Part shown: positions 12,072-24,293 of the stretch, one piece after another | Numbering within the stretch: position 1 is the stretch's first letter | Layout of the letters: every line of letters starts with the position of its first letter | Assembly (NCBI GenBank): GCA_031216915.1 | Contig: CM062296.1 | Span: 662,781,838 to 662,845,837, forward strand | Length of the DNA: 64,000 bases | Direction: 5' to 3' | DNA from: Pictodentalium vernedei | Lineage: Eukaryota > Mollusca > Scaphopoda > Dentaliida > Dentaliidae | Notes under the pieces: model-generated | What the model saw: only the letters and a program-made list of their open reading frames with translations | What the model was told of the DNA's origin: nothing | Databases searched by the model: none | Program-made: the position numbers and the translations under genes

Positions 12072-12230
12072 TGGGTGGAGGAAGTTGGGAGTACCCAGAG
12101 AGAACCATCCAGCAGCGGTGAGCAAATTCTCCTACTTTTTAACCTGGAACAAGCAGAGTTAGCGGTGTTTGAAGACAAGTATACCATTGACAAGCAGCAC
12201 CCCCTCCCCCCTTCATGGGCAATCAGGTTT
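12072..12230 (-). mobile_element. SINE body fragment, minus strand
   Basis: GGGTGGAGGAAGTTGGGAGT, ACCCAGAGAGAACCATCCAG and GAAGACAAGTATACCATTGA are the reverse of the shared SINE body seen at 42416-42793. The head and tail are both absent. Confidence 0.7.
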
Positions 12231-12427
12231 TAAGTATCAAGGAAACTACACAGATACTGTAAGTCCCAATCACAGGCCTGTTGATTTGAGGCGAACAGCT
12301 GTTTGGGTCAGATGGAGGTTACCTAAAATGAAAAACGTGAACAAAAAACATGTCACACAAAATTGTCGCTGGGTTACGCAAGTTTTTTGCCAAGTTAAAT
12401 AATCAAGTATGAATGAATGGTGGAATG

Positions 12428-12592
12428 ATCTTGAGCATCAACCAATCATCAGCTGCATAGGTGTTTGCACGTTTCTGAAGTATAGCTGCTCAGTTGGCCA
12501 ATTATTGGCCAACAGAGCAGCCATTCTTCAGGCAGATGCAAACACCTATGCTGATGATTGGTTGTTGCTCAACACCATTTTAAACTGTTCAT
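12428..12592. repeat. Near-perfect 165-bp palindrome
   Basis: Left arm GAGCATCAACCAATCATCAG with TAGGTGTTTGCA, right arm TGCAAACACCTATGCTGATG with ATTGGTTGTTGCTC, centred on GGCCAATTATTGGCC. A foldback element or hairpin source; no coding content. Confidence 0.85.
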
Positions 12593-13083
12593 CATCTTAA
12601 AATGTAACATAGGTACAAAATCAGAAAACTGTAATAATAATGTGTCTGCTACAAATAATGATTATGGATGCCATAATCTTCTGCAGCATGCTAGTCCATA
12701 CCAAAATTAGGCTACAATTGTAACTAATTTGTATCTGAATTGCTGCAACACAGGCTCATTATTGTTCCTAAGGATTCATCTCTATTATCCACGATGTTGT
12801 CCATAGGTGCAAGAACTTGGCTATGATACAGCAGTTCATATATCAGTATAGTTGCAATACAGATATATATTTAGGTTACCTAATGGGTTACCTGAATTAA
12901 GTACAGGGGAACGAAAGATAGGTAACCAGTGCTCAAACCAGGTGAATGGTAAATGGGTTACGCAAAGTTTTGAAAAAGCAGGCTTGTCATCAAACCATCA
13001 ACCTTTTGTTTAGAGTCCTGTGCTCTAACCAGTGAGTTACTGCACCCCTCAACTGTTAGAAGACGGGGAATCTTACAGTAAAG
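12593..13083. other. Unassigned stretch
   Basis: No feature recognised apart from ordinary AT-rich sequence. Confidence 0.4.
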
Positions 13084-13168
13084 CAGGTGCTTCTAGTCAA
13101 GTGTCGTCTGCCTGAATGTCGTCTGCCTATTCAGGCAGACGACACTTGACTAGAAGCACCTGCTCAGT
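13084..13168. repeat. Perfect-arm hairpin
   Basis: Arms of about 34 bp, from GCAGGTGCTTCTAGTCAAGT to its reverse complement ACTTGACTAGAAGCACCTGC, with a 13-nt loop. It lies immediately left of the 5S-headed SINE but outside its target duplication. Confidence 0.85.
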
Positions 13169-13235
13169 GATACCCCCCCCCTTGCCCAAAGATAGCTGAT
13201 TCGTCACAGCCAGATTATCTGCCATATTACATCTC

Positions 13236-13627
13236 AGGTGGGGCGTGGTGGTGTCGCGGTAACCGGTTTTCGTCAGATCACCAAAGTTAAGCAACGTTGA
13301 GCACGTTAGTAGTTGGATGGGTGACCATTTCAGTGACTGATTCGTGCTCCCGCATTGTGTCCTTGGGGCAAGACACTTAACCCCCGATTGCCTACATGGG
13401 GGCATGATGACGCTGTGTACTAAGGCATACTGCACATCGATGGTGCACATGTCTTCAACTAATCTAACCCTGCCTGTGCCGCGGTTCAGAGTTACAATAT
13501 TGGAGAGCTGACAGCTGCTCGGTGGTTCTCTCCGGGTACTTCGGCTTGCTCCACCCATAAAACTGTCACCGACATGATATGACCCTGGCTGTTAATGTGT
13601 CGTTAAACCCTAATTAAAAAAAAAAAA
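13236..13627 (+). mobile_element. 5S rRNA-headed SINE, tail B
   Basis: The head is derived from 5S rRNA: CAGATCACCAAAGTTAAGCA and TTGGATGGGTGACC carry the internal promoter boxes A and C. It joins the same body as the tRNA-headed copies (TTGTGTCCTTGGGGCAAGAC, then ATGGGGGCATGATGACGC) and ends with tail B (GACATGATATGACCCTGG, CTGTTAATGTGTCGTTAAAC) plus an A-run. The target duplication ATTACATC lies at 13226-13233 and 13628-13635. It resembles the SINE3 class; it is not a functional 5S gene because the 3' part of 5S is replaced by the SINE body. Confidence 0.88.
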
Positions 13628-13635
13628 ATTACATC

Positions 13636-14319
13636 GCAGACAAGAAAACTCGACTCCCAGGCTTCTAAGAATTAATTGGTATTTATACATGTACAAATTC
13701 AGAGATGATTAGCGGGAGTAGAATATCGAGAGAATCAGCAAATCTGGGTCTCATAATGATTCTCGCAAATTCATTTCTGAACTGTAGAGTAGAATGAGCA
13801 TCATCTTGTCATTTTGGTTCTCGCAAATGTTTTTCGTAATTCTGCCCCTGATTAGAATAATCAGATGAAAGTTCTGGTAAGAACTTAAAATTATCCAGAT
13901 ATCCTTGAAACTTTCACATTTTTTTTTCAGGGTCACTCAAACTCTCAACAAATTCAAGTGATCTTTCATCTGTCAATATCAAATCAATAAGTTGTTGAAA
14001 AATGAAATGAAGCAACAATGTAAAATATTGCAAGTGTATACAGCTGGGAGAAAGTTAATATTATGATAAGGGTACTGCATGTGTGTATGATATATACCAG
14101 TTTTGAAGTTGTGTGACACTTCAAGGTTGTTATAACATTATCTTTGTCAGTTGTAACTACAGGGGACAGGATATTATTACATAAACAAGTTATAATGTTG
14201 TTGGTTTGTATCACAGATGACAGTTCATCTCTTGATTGCAGAATTTTGTAATCTTAAAGTGATGATATACTCTCTGATGGGGTAATGCAACCCAGTAAAA
14301 TTTTCAAACACAATGGATT
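13636..14319. other. Unassigned stretch
   Basis: No supported gene or repeat boundary. Confidence 0.4.
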
Positions 14320-15830
14320 TACTTCTGGTTGGATTCCAGTCAGGGGAGTTATTCCAGTCGCTCTCCATCTGACGTCTGTCAGTCCGTCATCCGTCACCAC
14401 CATGTTTTGGGCTTCTCCAAAACCACTGAGCCAATTCAAGTGAAAGTTTGTGTGAGTGATGGTGCTGAGGGGACTTTGCATTTTTGTTCAATTCAGCGTG
14501 CCCAGCCCCATAGGGACAGGGTGGGAAAAAATGTTCTAAATTTTTTTTTTAATTTTCTCATGAACCAGCAGGTACAAAATGACTTTATATTTGGTATGGA
14601 GCTTCCTTTTGAGGTGTAGGTTCAAGTTTGTTCAAAGGAAGTTTGTGAAGCAATATTTGCCTTTGTTATGGGAGGTGAAAGATTTTTGGCCCTGCCCCAA
14701 ATTTTTATTTTCGGAACAATTGATCCAAATTGAACCACATTTGGTTTGTGATATTATTGGGTCATAAGTACTTGATTCAAACAATTTTTCCTGTGTCCCT
14801 GTGGGAACCCCCAGGAGCTAAAAATAGAAATATTTTCCAACTCCAATATTCTCCAAACCCCATGGAACAGGGAGGGAACTGTTATTTGGTATGAAACATC
14901 CTTAAGACCTATAGAACTGAATGTTAAAAAGAAATTGCCATCAATTGTAACAGGGTGTTCTGTAGAGGGTGCCAAAAAAATGCCGAGTCAGCATACTTGC
15001 AAACATTTTTTTTTTTTTTTTTTTTAAATTTTACTCCAGAAGCAATGATCGGAATCTTTTGATATTTGGTATACAACATCCATAAGGGGTCAGATATAAG
15101 TTTGTTAAAATGAAGCCTCTCAGTTCATATTTGGACTCCATATAGGAGCCCAAATTTTTAACTTACGGCAATATGGGGAATAATCTTTCAAAATCTTCTT
15201 CTTCAGACTCAACAGTCAGAATGCTTTGATATTTGGTATATAACATTTCTAGGGTAGGTCAGATTGAAGTTTGTTCAAATTGGGTCTCTGGGTTCATATT
15301 TGGGTGCTCTATTGTAGCCCAAAATTTCAACTTAGTGCAATATGATGAAATTTCTTTAAAAATCTTCTTCAGATCCACCAATCAGAATCCTTTCATATTT
15401 GGTATACAACATCTCTAAGGAGATCAGATTTAGGTTTGTTCACATCGGGTCCCTGATTAATATTTAGGCTCCCTAAAATTTTAATTCAGTGCAGTATGAG
15501 GAAATTTCTTTAAAAATCTTCTCCAGATCCACCAATCCAAATGGTTTCATATTTGGTTTACAACATCTCTAGGATGATCAGATTCCAGTTTGTTCAATTC
15601 AAGTGCCTGGGTTTATATTTGGGCTCAATACAGGAGCAGGAATTTTAACTTAGTGCAATATGAGGAAACTCTCAAGTCCAATTTTTAAAATTTGATATGC
15701 CGCATAAGTGGGAAACAGATATTTGATTTAAATGAAAAACATTCAACTCTAGCTATTGTGGGACTCAATGTGTGCTAAAAATAGAAACATAATTCCCAGT
15801 TAATTTTATAAGTAGCCATGTTTTTCAGAA
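14320..15830 (+). mobile_element. HINE-C core (5' and 3' ends decayed)
   Basis: Enters through GTCCGTCATCCGTCACCACC and TTCTCCAAAACCACTG, then shows 4-5 tandem units of about 170 bp built on CATATTTGGTATACAACATC and TTTAAAAATCTTCTTCAGAT (15020-15690). The same plan occurs at 36548-37545, 50060-50575, 56140-57131 and 61775-62975. Confidence 0.7.
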
Positions 15831-15945
15831 TAAGTTGTGGGTAAGGCTCAGGTTCCTCATATGATAAGATTTCTGACAAATGTCAGGGGTAGGAGTCTAG
15901 GAGACCTCAATATTGGGCACCGTAATTACTATTGGTTGGCTAAAC

Positions 15946-16164
15946 TTAACCCTCTGCACATTGATGTTAAAATACTGAAATTTAAAACCATAAAATTTTC
16001 TCCTATAATGCAATTGGGAATTCAACCAATTCAGTCTTGTTTGACAGAGCTTAGTGAACTAGCTCTGTCAAACAAGACTTGAGTTGGTTAAATTAAAAGT
16101 TGCATTATTGGAAAATTTGCAGCTTTAAATTTTTATCTTTTGACATCAGTGTGCAGAGGGTTAA
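15946..16164. mobile_element. TTAA foldback MITE (piggyBac-like ends)
   Basis: TTAACCCTCTGCACATTGAT at the left and ATCAGTGTGCAGAGGGTTAA at the right are near-perfect terminal inverted repeats inside TTAA. The centre folds as GTCTTGTTTGACAGAGCT against AGCTCTGTCAAACAAGAC. Half-copies occur near 57300-57390 and 63690-63730. Confidence 0.85.
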
Positions 16165-16252
16165 ACAATAAAGTGACAGATTCTGAAGGTGATCAATGTT
16201 TTGGTAAACAAACGCTAGTTAGAAGATGGATGCTCAGCTATTAGCTTATCTC

Positions 16253-16450
16253 TTAACCCTTACCCAACATAACGGCCCAAACCAGCCAGCACTATTCACA
16301 AAAATCGCCAATTAATTTTCATTATTTTTTTTCATTTTTTGTCACAAAAAAATAGGTTATGACCCCTTATTGGAACGAGCTCAATGAGCTTGTTCCAATG
16401 AGGGGTCATAACCTGTTTTTAGCTGCGACGAGCAGCTCTATATGTGGCAA

Positions 16451-16482
<32 letters not shown>

Positions 16483-16936
16483 ACCAACAAGTTTAAAAAA
16501 CACCATAACTCCTAAAATACTTGATGGAATGACACCCTACTTGGTATGCAAGTGTTTCTTCATGATGTCTACACCTCTCAATAGTGCATGTCATTCGGAT
16601 AATTTCTGTCACATTTATGAACTTGTCACCAACGAGTTTATTTGTCAGCAACGAGTCTTAAAACATCATAACTCCTAAAATACTCTATGGAATGACACCA
16701 TACTTGGTAAGCAAGTGTATCTTCATGATGTCTACACCCTCTCAATAGTGCATGTCATTCCGATAATTTCTGTCACATTTATGGACTTGTCACCGAGTTT
16801 TAAAACATCACACGAATCATCACAGCTTCGGCACTGTGACAGTTCGCTCTAGTTGAGACAAAAAATGAAAAAAATTACTTATTCAATAATTTTGTTTGCA
16901 CGTGTCGTCTGTTTTTCATGTTAGGTAAAGGGTTAA
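16253..16936. mobile_element. TTAA foldback MITE split by a HINE-G insertion
   Basis: Left part 16253-16416 (TTAACCCTTACCCAACAT, then GGGGTCATAACCTG) and right part 16854-16936 (GAGACAAAAAATG ... GTAAAGGGTTAA) together align with the uninterrupted copy at 5313-5553. The intact copy shows what the empty site looked like. Confidence 0.85.
16417..16853 (+). mobile_element. HINE-G: short tandem-core element
   Basis: 5' end TTTTTAGCTGCGACGAGCAGCT with a hairpin, then a TCTG microsatellite at 16451-16483. Two core units of about 170 bp follow (ATAACTCCTAAAATACT ... GTGCATGTCATTC). The 3' end is near CAGCTTCGGCACTGTGACAG and CTCTAGTT. Both flanks join to a MITE sequence known uninterrupted at 5313-5553, so the boundaries are well defined and the insertion is between Ts. 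Confidence 0.75.
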
Positions 16937-17337
16937 ACAAAAATTTGAAATGGTTTGTTTATAGTCTTGTTTACTGTTGTAGGTATTTCTTTTTGCTGCT
17001 TGACTTGGTAAACCCTGGAGAGAATTTCAGTATTGATTTATTGCCTGGTCACGAGTTACCTGTGTTTACACAAAATCCTAATTGCCATAAATAAATATGG
17101 TGTTCAAGTATAGCTATTTTATATGACCTGTTCTGGATCATCAAGATCTTATGCTGATGTAATGCTGCTGTGTGGCACTGTAGAAAGAGCCCTTTCCTGA
17201 AGTTGACTGTCATTTTCATGGAATAAGGTTCAATAGTGTGATTACCTCCATAGTTTAACACTTTTTTTTCAATATAATGGAGAAACCCCATACCATAAGA
17301 CTTCTTTAATATCCTCCCAATATCGATGTTAACCATT

Positions 17338-17383
17338 GCTCCTTTCCCCGGGAAGTGAAGCAGTGCTTGTTTACTTTGAAATG
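17338..17383 (+). mobile_element. Tail-A retroposon, 5' fragment
   Basis: CCCGGGAAGTGAAGCAGTGC and TTGTTTACT match the start of the 221-bp family. The rest is absent. Confidence 0.5.
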
Positions 17384-17774
17384 TTCACCTGTCAACTTAC
17401 TGCCCAGTCAGAAATTGAGTAGTGATAGGTCAAATATAATACATACCTGCCACATGCAACAGATTAGTTTGCAGTCAGTTAATGATTTGCTTTGAAAAGC
17501 AAAGCATCAAAATCATTGAAAAGTTTATAGTAATCGGTCAGAAGTAATCAAGACAAAATATTAGGTGCATCCATTCCTGTTTCAACTTGATACATGATTT
17601 GGCATATCAGGGGAGTGTACTATAACAACATGTGCACGTAAATTGATATATCTTTTGGGATTTGTCAGTAGCCTTCATTGTAGAAAGGTCTTTCTGATGA
17701 TTGTCGTTAGTAAAACAGGTAATCTCAAAGACTGACCTTAAAAACACAAAAACCAAAAACGCAAAAAAACCAAA

Positions 17775-17905
17775 AAGAAATCTCCGACATGAGGTGACTC
17801 TGGTTGTCAAAAGTGTTGTTAAACCAAAGAAATCAATCAATCTCAATCATTCAATCAATCAATCAATCAATCAGTCAATCAATTAATCAAAATCAATCAA
17901 TCAAT
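17775..17905 (+). repeat. Tail-B fragment followed by an AATC microsatellite
   Basis: CCGACATGAGGTGACTCTGG and GTTGTTAAACC match tail B of the SINEs. They are followed by a TCAA/AATC repeat (17821-17905). This could be the 3' end of a truncated LINE or SINE. Confidence 0.6.
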
Positions 17906-18997
17906 GTCGAAAATGGTGCCATGTATTCACTTGTTAAAATTAGCAATTTTGGGGTGCATTTCCTCCTGCATTGAATGCATTTCCCATACCATTCAGTGCG
18001 GTTCACCTCAAAGTATATCAAATCAATGTTTGATCTTTATATCATGTTGGGGTACATATTGTCGATGAACAGTTGACTAACCATCAACCATGACGACTGA
18101 TTATTTGATTCTGAAGACAGATAGTTGAGGCAGCTCTACTTAGTTTGTCATGGATTTTCTTCTATATCGATTAACCCATTCACACACGCATGTCATTCTA
18201 TGTTTATTACATACCTTCCCATCTATAAAAACAATTATTAGAAGGACACTGAGCAATTCATTTGACAACTATCAACAGAAATAACACATTTTTAGTGCCA
18301 ACCAAATTTGCAAGGGGAACCCATGTTACTATTTCGTCCCCTGAGTTGCAGTGTGTTCTGTGTGCCTACATTGGAACTCAGCGTTCGATTTTTAGCTATT
18401 GCTAGGGATTCAAATTGTAATTGCATTACATGATTTGGAGAAAATTTCAGAGTGAAATTTCGGTTCTATTTAAAAATAGTCAGTCAGCAATTTCATTTTC
18501 CATGGTTTAGAGTTGCTGCAGATGGGTATTTCAAAGATCAGGCAAGTAATAAAAGGTTAGCTTATATATTCGCCTGTCATAACAATCTTATTGACACACA
18601 CTATTCCGAAAAATGGCCATTCAAATGCATCAGTTTTGCAATTTTTCTCTCGAAGAATAAATAAGCTATGTTTTTGAGGCAAGAAATGAAAATTTGTAAT
18701 TATTCTTGATAAATTTGGCATGTGTCATTCTCTTGCAGTGCTTGGAAATAGGTTTATTGCAAACAATTATTTGTTTTCTTTTTCCCCTCAGAGTCTTTCT
18801 TTGAGAATAGCTCAGTAAATAAAGATATTGACATGTATTATCAATAGCATGTTCAAATAGTAACTCAATCTTGTCATTACTTATTAAATACCTTGCACAA
18901 AAAATCTTTTAAAGAATGGACAAACAGCATGCTGTGAACTACTAAAAATAAGTTGTGCACTTTCCAATAAATTGTATGAAATTAATCTTGATGGTTT
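17906..18997. other. Mostly unassigned
   Basis: A small inverted repeat (18344-18384, CTGAGTTGCAGTGT against ACATTGGAACTCAG) is also found at the right edge of the window (63962-63995). No supported gene. Confidence 0.4.
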
Positions 18998-19008
18998 GAA
19001 GTAAATAT

Positions 19009-19374
19009 AGGGGGCGTGGTGGCTCAGTAGGTAGAGGTGCAGGCTGCAAGCCGAGAGGTCCTCGGTTCGAATCCCACCTGCGGCAACCACGTTGTGTCCT
19101 TGGGCAAGACACTTCACCCCGCTTGCCTACATGGGGGCACGATGACGCTGTGTACTAAGGCGTACTGCACGCCGATGGTGCGCATGTCTTCAACCAATTT
19201 ATCCCTGCCTGTGCCGCGGTGCAGAGTTCAGAGTTATGATGTAGGGGAGCTGACAGCTGCTTGTCGTTGCTCGGTGGTTCTCTCCGGGTACTCCGGCTTC
19301 CTCCACCCGTAAAACTGTCACCGACATGATATGACCCTGGCTGTTAATGTGTCGTTAAACCCAAATAATATATA
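19009..19374 (+). mobile_element. tRNA-headed SINE, tail B, full-length
   Basis: The head GGGGGCGTGGTGGCTCAGTA with GTAGAGG gives the A box and GGTTCGAATCC the B box. The body carries GTTGTGTCCTTGGGCAAGAC, a motif shared by many animal SINEs, then the tail-B end GTTAATGTGTCGTTAAACCC. The target duplication GAAGTAAATAT is at 18998-19008 and 19375-19385. The head is a tRNA relic, not a tRNA gene: no acceptor stem can be closed. Confidence 0.9.
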
Positions 19375-19570
19375 GAAGTAAATATGTAGTTGATCAAATA
19401 ACAAGTAAGCAATTATAAATTGGAACACAGTCTGACAGTTACTCACAGATGATCAGTGGAATCGAGATGTAAGCTTCTAACTAGGTGCATAGGCAGGTAT
19501 TTATTAGCATAACTGGAAGAAGTCAAAGTTAGCTTATGCCATGATGTGTGCGGATTTCTTATCAACCTAC

Positions 19571-19823
19571 TCACAATTGTTTACTACAGGCTTGCACTAC
19601 AGTGGAAGTCCCTAACTCGGATATAATACTCTCTATTTTTGTCTTTCCCAAGCAAGTTGGGAAAGAAAAGTGGTGCAAAAGCACCAATAAAAAATAAGCC
19701 AAAACTGGGTCGAGTGCAACTGGCGCAGACCCAGTATGGGACGCTCTCTCCCAAGTACAACTCCACGATTTCCGTTGCCAGTGCGCATATACCGTCTCTA
19801 AAGACTCATTCTTTTTATAATCC
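19571..19823 (+). repeat. DIRS left inverted terminal repeat
   Basis: From TCACAATTGTTTACTACAGG to ACTCATTCTTTTTATAATCC; the reverse complement is found at 25672-25925 with only a few differences. It is expected to hold the element's promoter. Confidence 0.92.
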
Positions 19824-20265
19824 GCTTCGTGTCTAGATGTTTTTGCACGCTTATCAGTGTTCCACCAGCTCGATGTTTGATGATTCCTGATTCATTGTAC
19901 CACAGTGTATCCTTTGTATTCTCAGGAACAGTGTTTTTTTATATTCTCTTTTCTATTATATGTCCATAATGTATATTTATTTGATCTCTCTCGAGTCGCG
20001 CGCGAATTTCGTGTGCCACGCAGTTCGGACTTAGATTATTTCACAATTATTGTTAATGCTTTTTTTGCAAAATTTTCTAATTGTGTTAGAGTTAGGTGTC
20101 AGCGGGGTACCACTCCTACAGTGTTTCTTCTTTCTTTTGGGAGTAGTCTTCCTGTTGTGTGGTTCCCGGTCGACCATCTGGGGTCTTTGTTTCTGTCACC
20201 TTTCTCTCTTCTTTGGGGGTGTTCTGTTTTCTGATTTCACCTTCTCTGCTCCTCTCACCTCTATC

Positions 20266-22324
20266 ATGCCCAGGACAATTCCTTGTGGGCAATGTCTGCT
20301 GCCAAAGCATGTGGACGATGTGCATTCGTCTTGTTCCTCCTGTAATGGTTGTTCGGCCGAGCGGCCATGTGGTGTCTGTGGAGCAAGGTCTTCAACCTTC
20401 TGGGCATCAGTAAACCGTGTCGTTCGTTCTCGTGGCCGTGCCTCCCACTCCCGCGGGAAAGGAGAACGTGGTCGTTCGGGGCCTCCCGAGCCAACTTTGT
20501 CTGGTGATAGTTATTCCTCCTCCGTGGGGGATGTGCAGTCTTTTCCTGTGGTGGATACTGCGGGAGCCGTTGAGTGTTCTGGTGAAGAGATGCCTGGTTC
20601 CGGGACTACGGTCCCCCTCCAATCGACATCTGAGGCTGTCACTAGGGTTGTGACTCCTCCTTCGGAGCCGAGCCGGTATGCTCTCTCCACTATTTCACCA
20701 GCCTCAACGACTCTCGACGTATCTACTACTACTGCTGGTCCATCTGCTTCGTCGTCTGTTTCAGCTGGCCTCGGCTTTTCGCTGCAGGGGACTGCAGGAA
20801 TGTCCGATACTGTAGACGTGGGATATCGGCCTCAGCCTTCCCTGACTTCAACTCGGCGAAGTCGGAAGGGGCTGCCGGCCGAACCCATCTCTGTGGTCTC
20901 TTCGCCGTCGAGTACCACAGTTGTGTCTTTGGATTCGGATGTTCGTAGTGGAAACACTATGAACTCCGTGGCATTTCCGTCTACTCATTCTGGCCACACG
21001 ACCAGTTTTGGGGGACCAACGCCTTTTGTGCAGCCTGGACCTTCTGCCCCGCAGAGGTCCGCGGTGACTCTCAGTTCTCTGAGTTCTCGGCATATAGATC
21101 CTCGGGGTGCATCGTACCCCTATACACGTCTGCCTTCAGATGTTTCGGCTGCCGCCCGTCGTCCCGCGTCGGGTGTTTTGGAGGATCGTGACCCTTCGCT
21201 GGTTAAGAGGGTCAGAGGTGAAGCCACTTTGCCGGTTCGCTCCCCTGTCGAACCGGTCGGTACGGGCAGTGAGCTTAGGGAGGCCCTCTCCTTACTCACT
21301 CAGGTTCTTTCTAAGGGCCTTCCTGTTGCTTCCAGCAAGGCTATGAGTGGTTTCCAGATGCCTCCTATGGCGCCGCCTCCCGGGATTGGAAACAGGCCGG
21401 TTTCTGATTCCTCTGGTGTTCCGACACCATGGGAGGCATTGGCTGGTTTGCCCACGATGGGCTATGTGTCTTCCGACTCTGGGGAGGAGTCCGACATGCT
21501 CAAGGTCGAGGGCCAGCAGTCTTCGGACTTGGGGGCAGCTCTTGACTTTGTGTTTGGGTTTCTGCCACATCTCAAACCTGCTAACCAGCCGACATTGTCA
21601 GCCTGGCCACGATCATCGGTCGCGTGCCAACAGCCTATGGAGCAACCTGCTTCTGGGCGCCTTCGACCGTGCCAGTCGGTACAGGTGGTTGAAGCTTTTT
21701 CAGCATTGGATTCCAAGCTGAATTCCAAGGCTTTGAAGACTTCGTTCTTCACCAGGGTTGACACCTTTTTGCCTCCTGTGCTTTATCGTTCCTACGATTC
21801 CGCCAATCCGTCGGTCTGCCAGACTTTGACGGTTCTGGATCAGGACTCCACTTCCCTCGGGCTTTCCAAGCCCAAGTCTGCCGTCATTCCGATGACGACT
21901 CTGGAGTCCACGTTGGGCTTATCTAGAGAGATGCTTGGCATGCTTTCTCTCTCAGATCACGTCGTCTCAGCTTTGGCTGCTTATCTGCCTCCAGATACGT
22001 TTGACGAGGTACAGGCTCCTTTGCGTGTGCTGTCCAAGGCGCTTATGCACCTTACTCACACGCATGCCTGTAACACGGCTAATTTGAAATTGGTTCGAAG
22101 GGACGCTGTGCTGGACACAGGACGATCCCTTCCCGAGGAGCAGCGTGCTGCTCTTCGATCTGCTTCTTTGGCAGGTCCGCAACTTTTCCATGGTTGCCGC
22201 CGCCTCTACTTCTTATTCACGGGGTAAAGGTAGGGGTCGGCAGAATCGAGGGAAGTCTCAGGATTCTTCATTTAGCAGAGGAGGTGGTTTCTCCTCTCGT
22301 GGGCCTCGTCGGGGCTCGAAATGA
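20266..22324 (+). pseudogene. gag: DIRS gag-like ORF1, one frameshift near the 3' end
   Basis: The putative structural (Gag-like) protein, about 680 residues. I chose the ATG at 20266 because the reading begins there with a Cys/His-rich start (Cys at residues 7, 10, 23, 26, 29, 35 and 38, His at 15 and 20), suggesting a zinc-binding fold. The frame is open further upstream to 20050. The middle is Ser/Thr/Pro-rich and low in complexity. The frame as read stops at 22227, but one frame over from about 22185 there is an Arg/Gly-rich tail (SRGKGRGRQNRGKS, FSRGGGFSSRGPRRGSK) ending at TGA 22322-22324, typical of a nucleic-acid-binding Gag C-terminus. I infer a one-base shift near 22185, either a mutation or an assembly error. 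Confidence 0.75.
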
Positions 22325-24293
22325 AGGTCCTCACCTCGACTCGTCCCAGGTTGGAGGAAGGATAGCAGAGTTCGCAGACCATTGGGCCACCATCACATCC
22401 GATCCGTGGGTGTTAGATGTTGTTCGGTCCGGGCTGCGCATATCCTTCCGAAGGCACCCCACTCTGTCAAGGGTGCCTCTTCCAACCACAGTTCCTTCAG
22501 ACGTTTTACGTCAGGAACTTTTGTCCACGGAGATTGCCAATCGAGGTCGTCAAGAACGTTCAGTCAGTGGGTTTCTATTCCCGCCTGTTCTTGGTGCCGA
22601 AGAAGGACGGCCGACTCCGACCGGTTATCGATCTGAGTATCCTGAACCAGTCTATCATTGCTCCCAAGTTCAGCATGGAGACTTTCAGGTCGGTCTGCCA
22701 ATCAATTCACCAGGGAGATTTCGCAGCCCGCATCGACTTGCGAGACGCTTACTTCCACGTTCCGATGCATCGGGCATCACGGAAGTATCTCAGGTTCGCT
22801 TTTCTGGGACGAGTTTACCAGTTCAAGGCCATGCCTTTCGGCCTCAACCTGGCTCCTTGGGCGTTCACCAGACTGATGTCGCATGTGATAGCGTTCCATC
22901 GCACACAGTCCAGGGTGACTACTTCGGCATATCTGGACGATATCCTCCAGAGGCATTCCAATGCTGCCTTACTGAATCAGATGTCGCCACTCGGATGAGC
23001 TTGCTCACGTCGCTAGGATTCAGAGTCAACGAGGAGAAGTCGGACATGGTCCCTTCTCAGTCGTTTTGTCATCTGGGGATGTCTTTCCAAACCAAATTCA
23101 ATTTGGTGGCGGTTCCCCAGGCCAAGGCTGTGATTCTCTCAGCTTTTGCTCTGACTCTGTCCCAGTCCAGGTCCGCGACCGCTCGGAGTTTTCTCCGGCT
23201 TATCGGTCTCTGCGGTTCGGTGACGGATCTCATTCCTCTAGGTCGGCTGGGTGTCAGACCTCTCCAACACTTTCTGCTCAGTCGTTGGAGGCCGAATGTA
23301 GATTCTCTGGATCAGGTGCTTCCGTTTCCGGACTCTCTGTATCCTCACCTTCTTCCCTGGACAGATGTTCAGTGGATTACGCAGGGTGTTCCACTGGACT
23401 TACCCACGTCCGATCGCGTTCTGACGGCAGATGCCAGCGATCTCGGATGGGGTGCGACATTGGATCCTCTCGGTCTTTCCCTACACGGGATGTGGGACCA
23501 GGATCAAGCAGCTCTACACATCAACCAGAAGGAGCTTCTTGCTCTTCTTCTGAGTTTCAGGAAGTGGATCCCTCACCTGTCGAATCGCCAGGTCCTTCTA
23601 CTGTCCAACAATTCGACAGTGGTTGCTTACATTCGGAACCAGGGCGGCACGCACTCGGTTCCGATGTACGAGTTAGCTCGGGATCTTCTACTGCTCGCTC
23701 AGGATGTTCTCGCCAGAGTGGTTGTTCGTCACATTCCCGGTCGTCTGAACGTCCTAGCCGACTCCCTGTCCCGACAGGGCAGGGTTATTTCCACCGAGTG
23801 GATGGTTCACAGGGCAGTGTTCCAGTCGTTTTGCGATCTCTGGGGACGTCCCCACATCGACCTCTTTGCGACTCGTTGGAACCATCAGGTGGACACTTTC
23901 GTGTCCCCGTGTCCAAATCCTCTGGCTTTTGCCGTGGACGCTCTGTCACTCGATTGGAACGGTCTAGTCGGCTACGCCTTCCCTCCGGTTCCGATTCTTC
24001 CTCAGGTTCTCGCCAAAATTCGAACCTGCAGTTGTCGAATCATTCTGATCGCTCCCCTGTCGCCTCAGCGGGTGTGGATCAATCAGCTCCGCTCGCTGAT
24101 GGCGGCGGTTCCGGCACGTCTCCCGCTACGTCGCGACCTTCTTTGTCAAGGTCGCCCGAGGAGGTTTCACGTCGACCCGACTTCGTTGTGCCTTCACGCA
24201 TATCTTTTGTCAGGTCCTGTCTCCTCCGTAGAGGTTTTTCGAGACGAGCAGTGGAGTGCATTTCTTCTTCAAGGAGGCACTCCACTGGTTTAG
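22323..24293 (+). pseudogene. pol: DIRS reverse transcriptase / RNase H, two frameshifts
   Basis: Starts just after gag with a DIRS-typical lead-in (VGGRIAEFADHW, ITSDPWVL) in one frame. After a shift near 22540 the reverse transcriptase follows in another: GFYSRLFLVPKKDGRLRP, DLRDAYFHVPMH, MPFGLNLAPWAFTRLM and the catalytic YLDD at 22930-22941. A second shift between about 22945 and 22990 returns to the first frame for RNase H (TADASDLGWGATL near 23420, HINQKELLALL, VRHIPGRLNVLADSLSR). The C-terminal block PHIDLFATRWN ... YAFPPVPIL is common in DIRS and Ngaro polyproteins. I could not place an adenine-methylase motif. The RT looks a few residues short before GFYS. The 3' end overlaps the recombinase gene in another frame. 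Confidence 0.88.

Noticed and set aside
13255..13330. 5S rRNA gene
   Set aside because: Only the promoter-bearing part of 5S remains; the rest is SINE body and tail B.
19011..19085. tRNA gene
   Set aside because: A and B boxes are present but no closed cloverleaf, and the sequence continues into a SINE body with target duplications.
20050..20265. Upstream extension of DIRS gag to the ATG at 20050
   Set aside because: The extra 72 residues are hydrophobic and lie in leader-like sequence; the ATG at 20266 begins the Cys-rich block. The longer start is not excluded.
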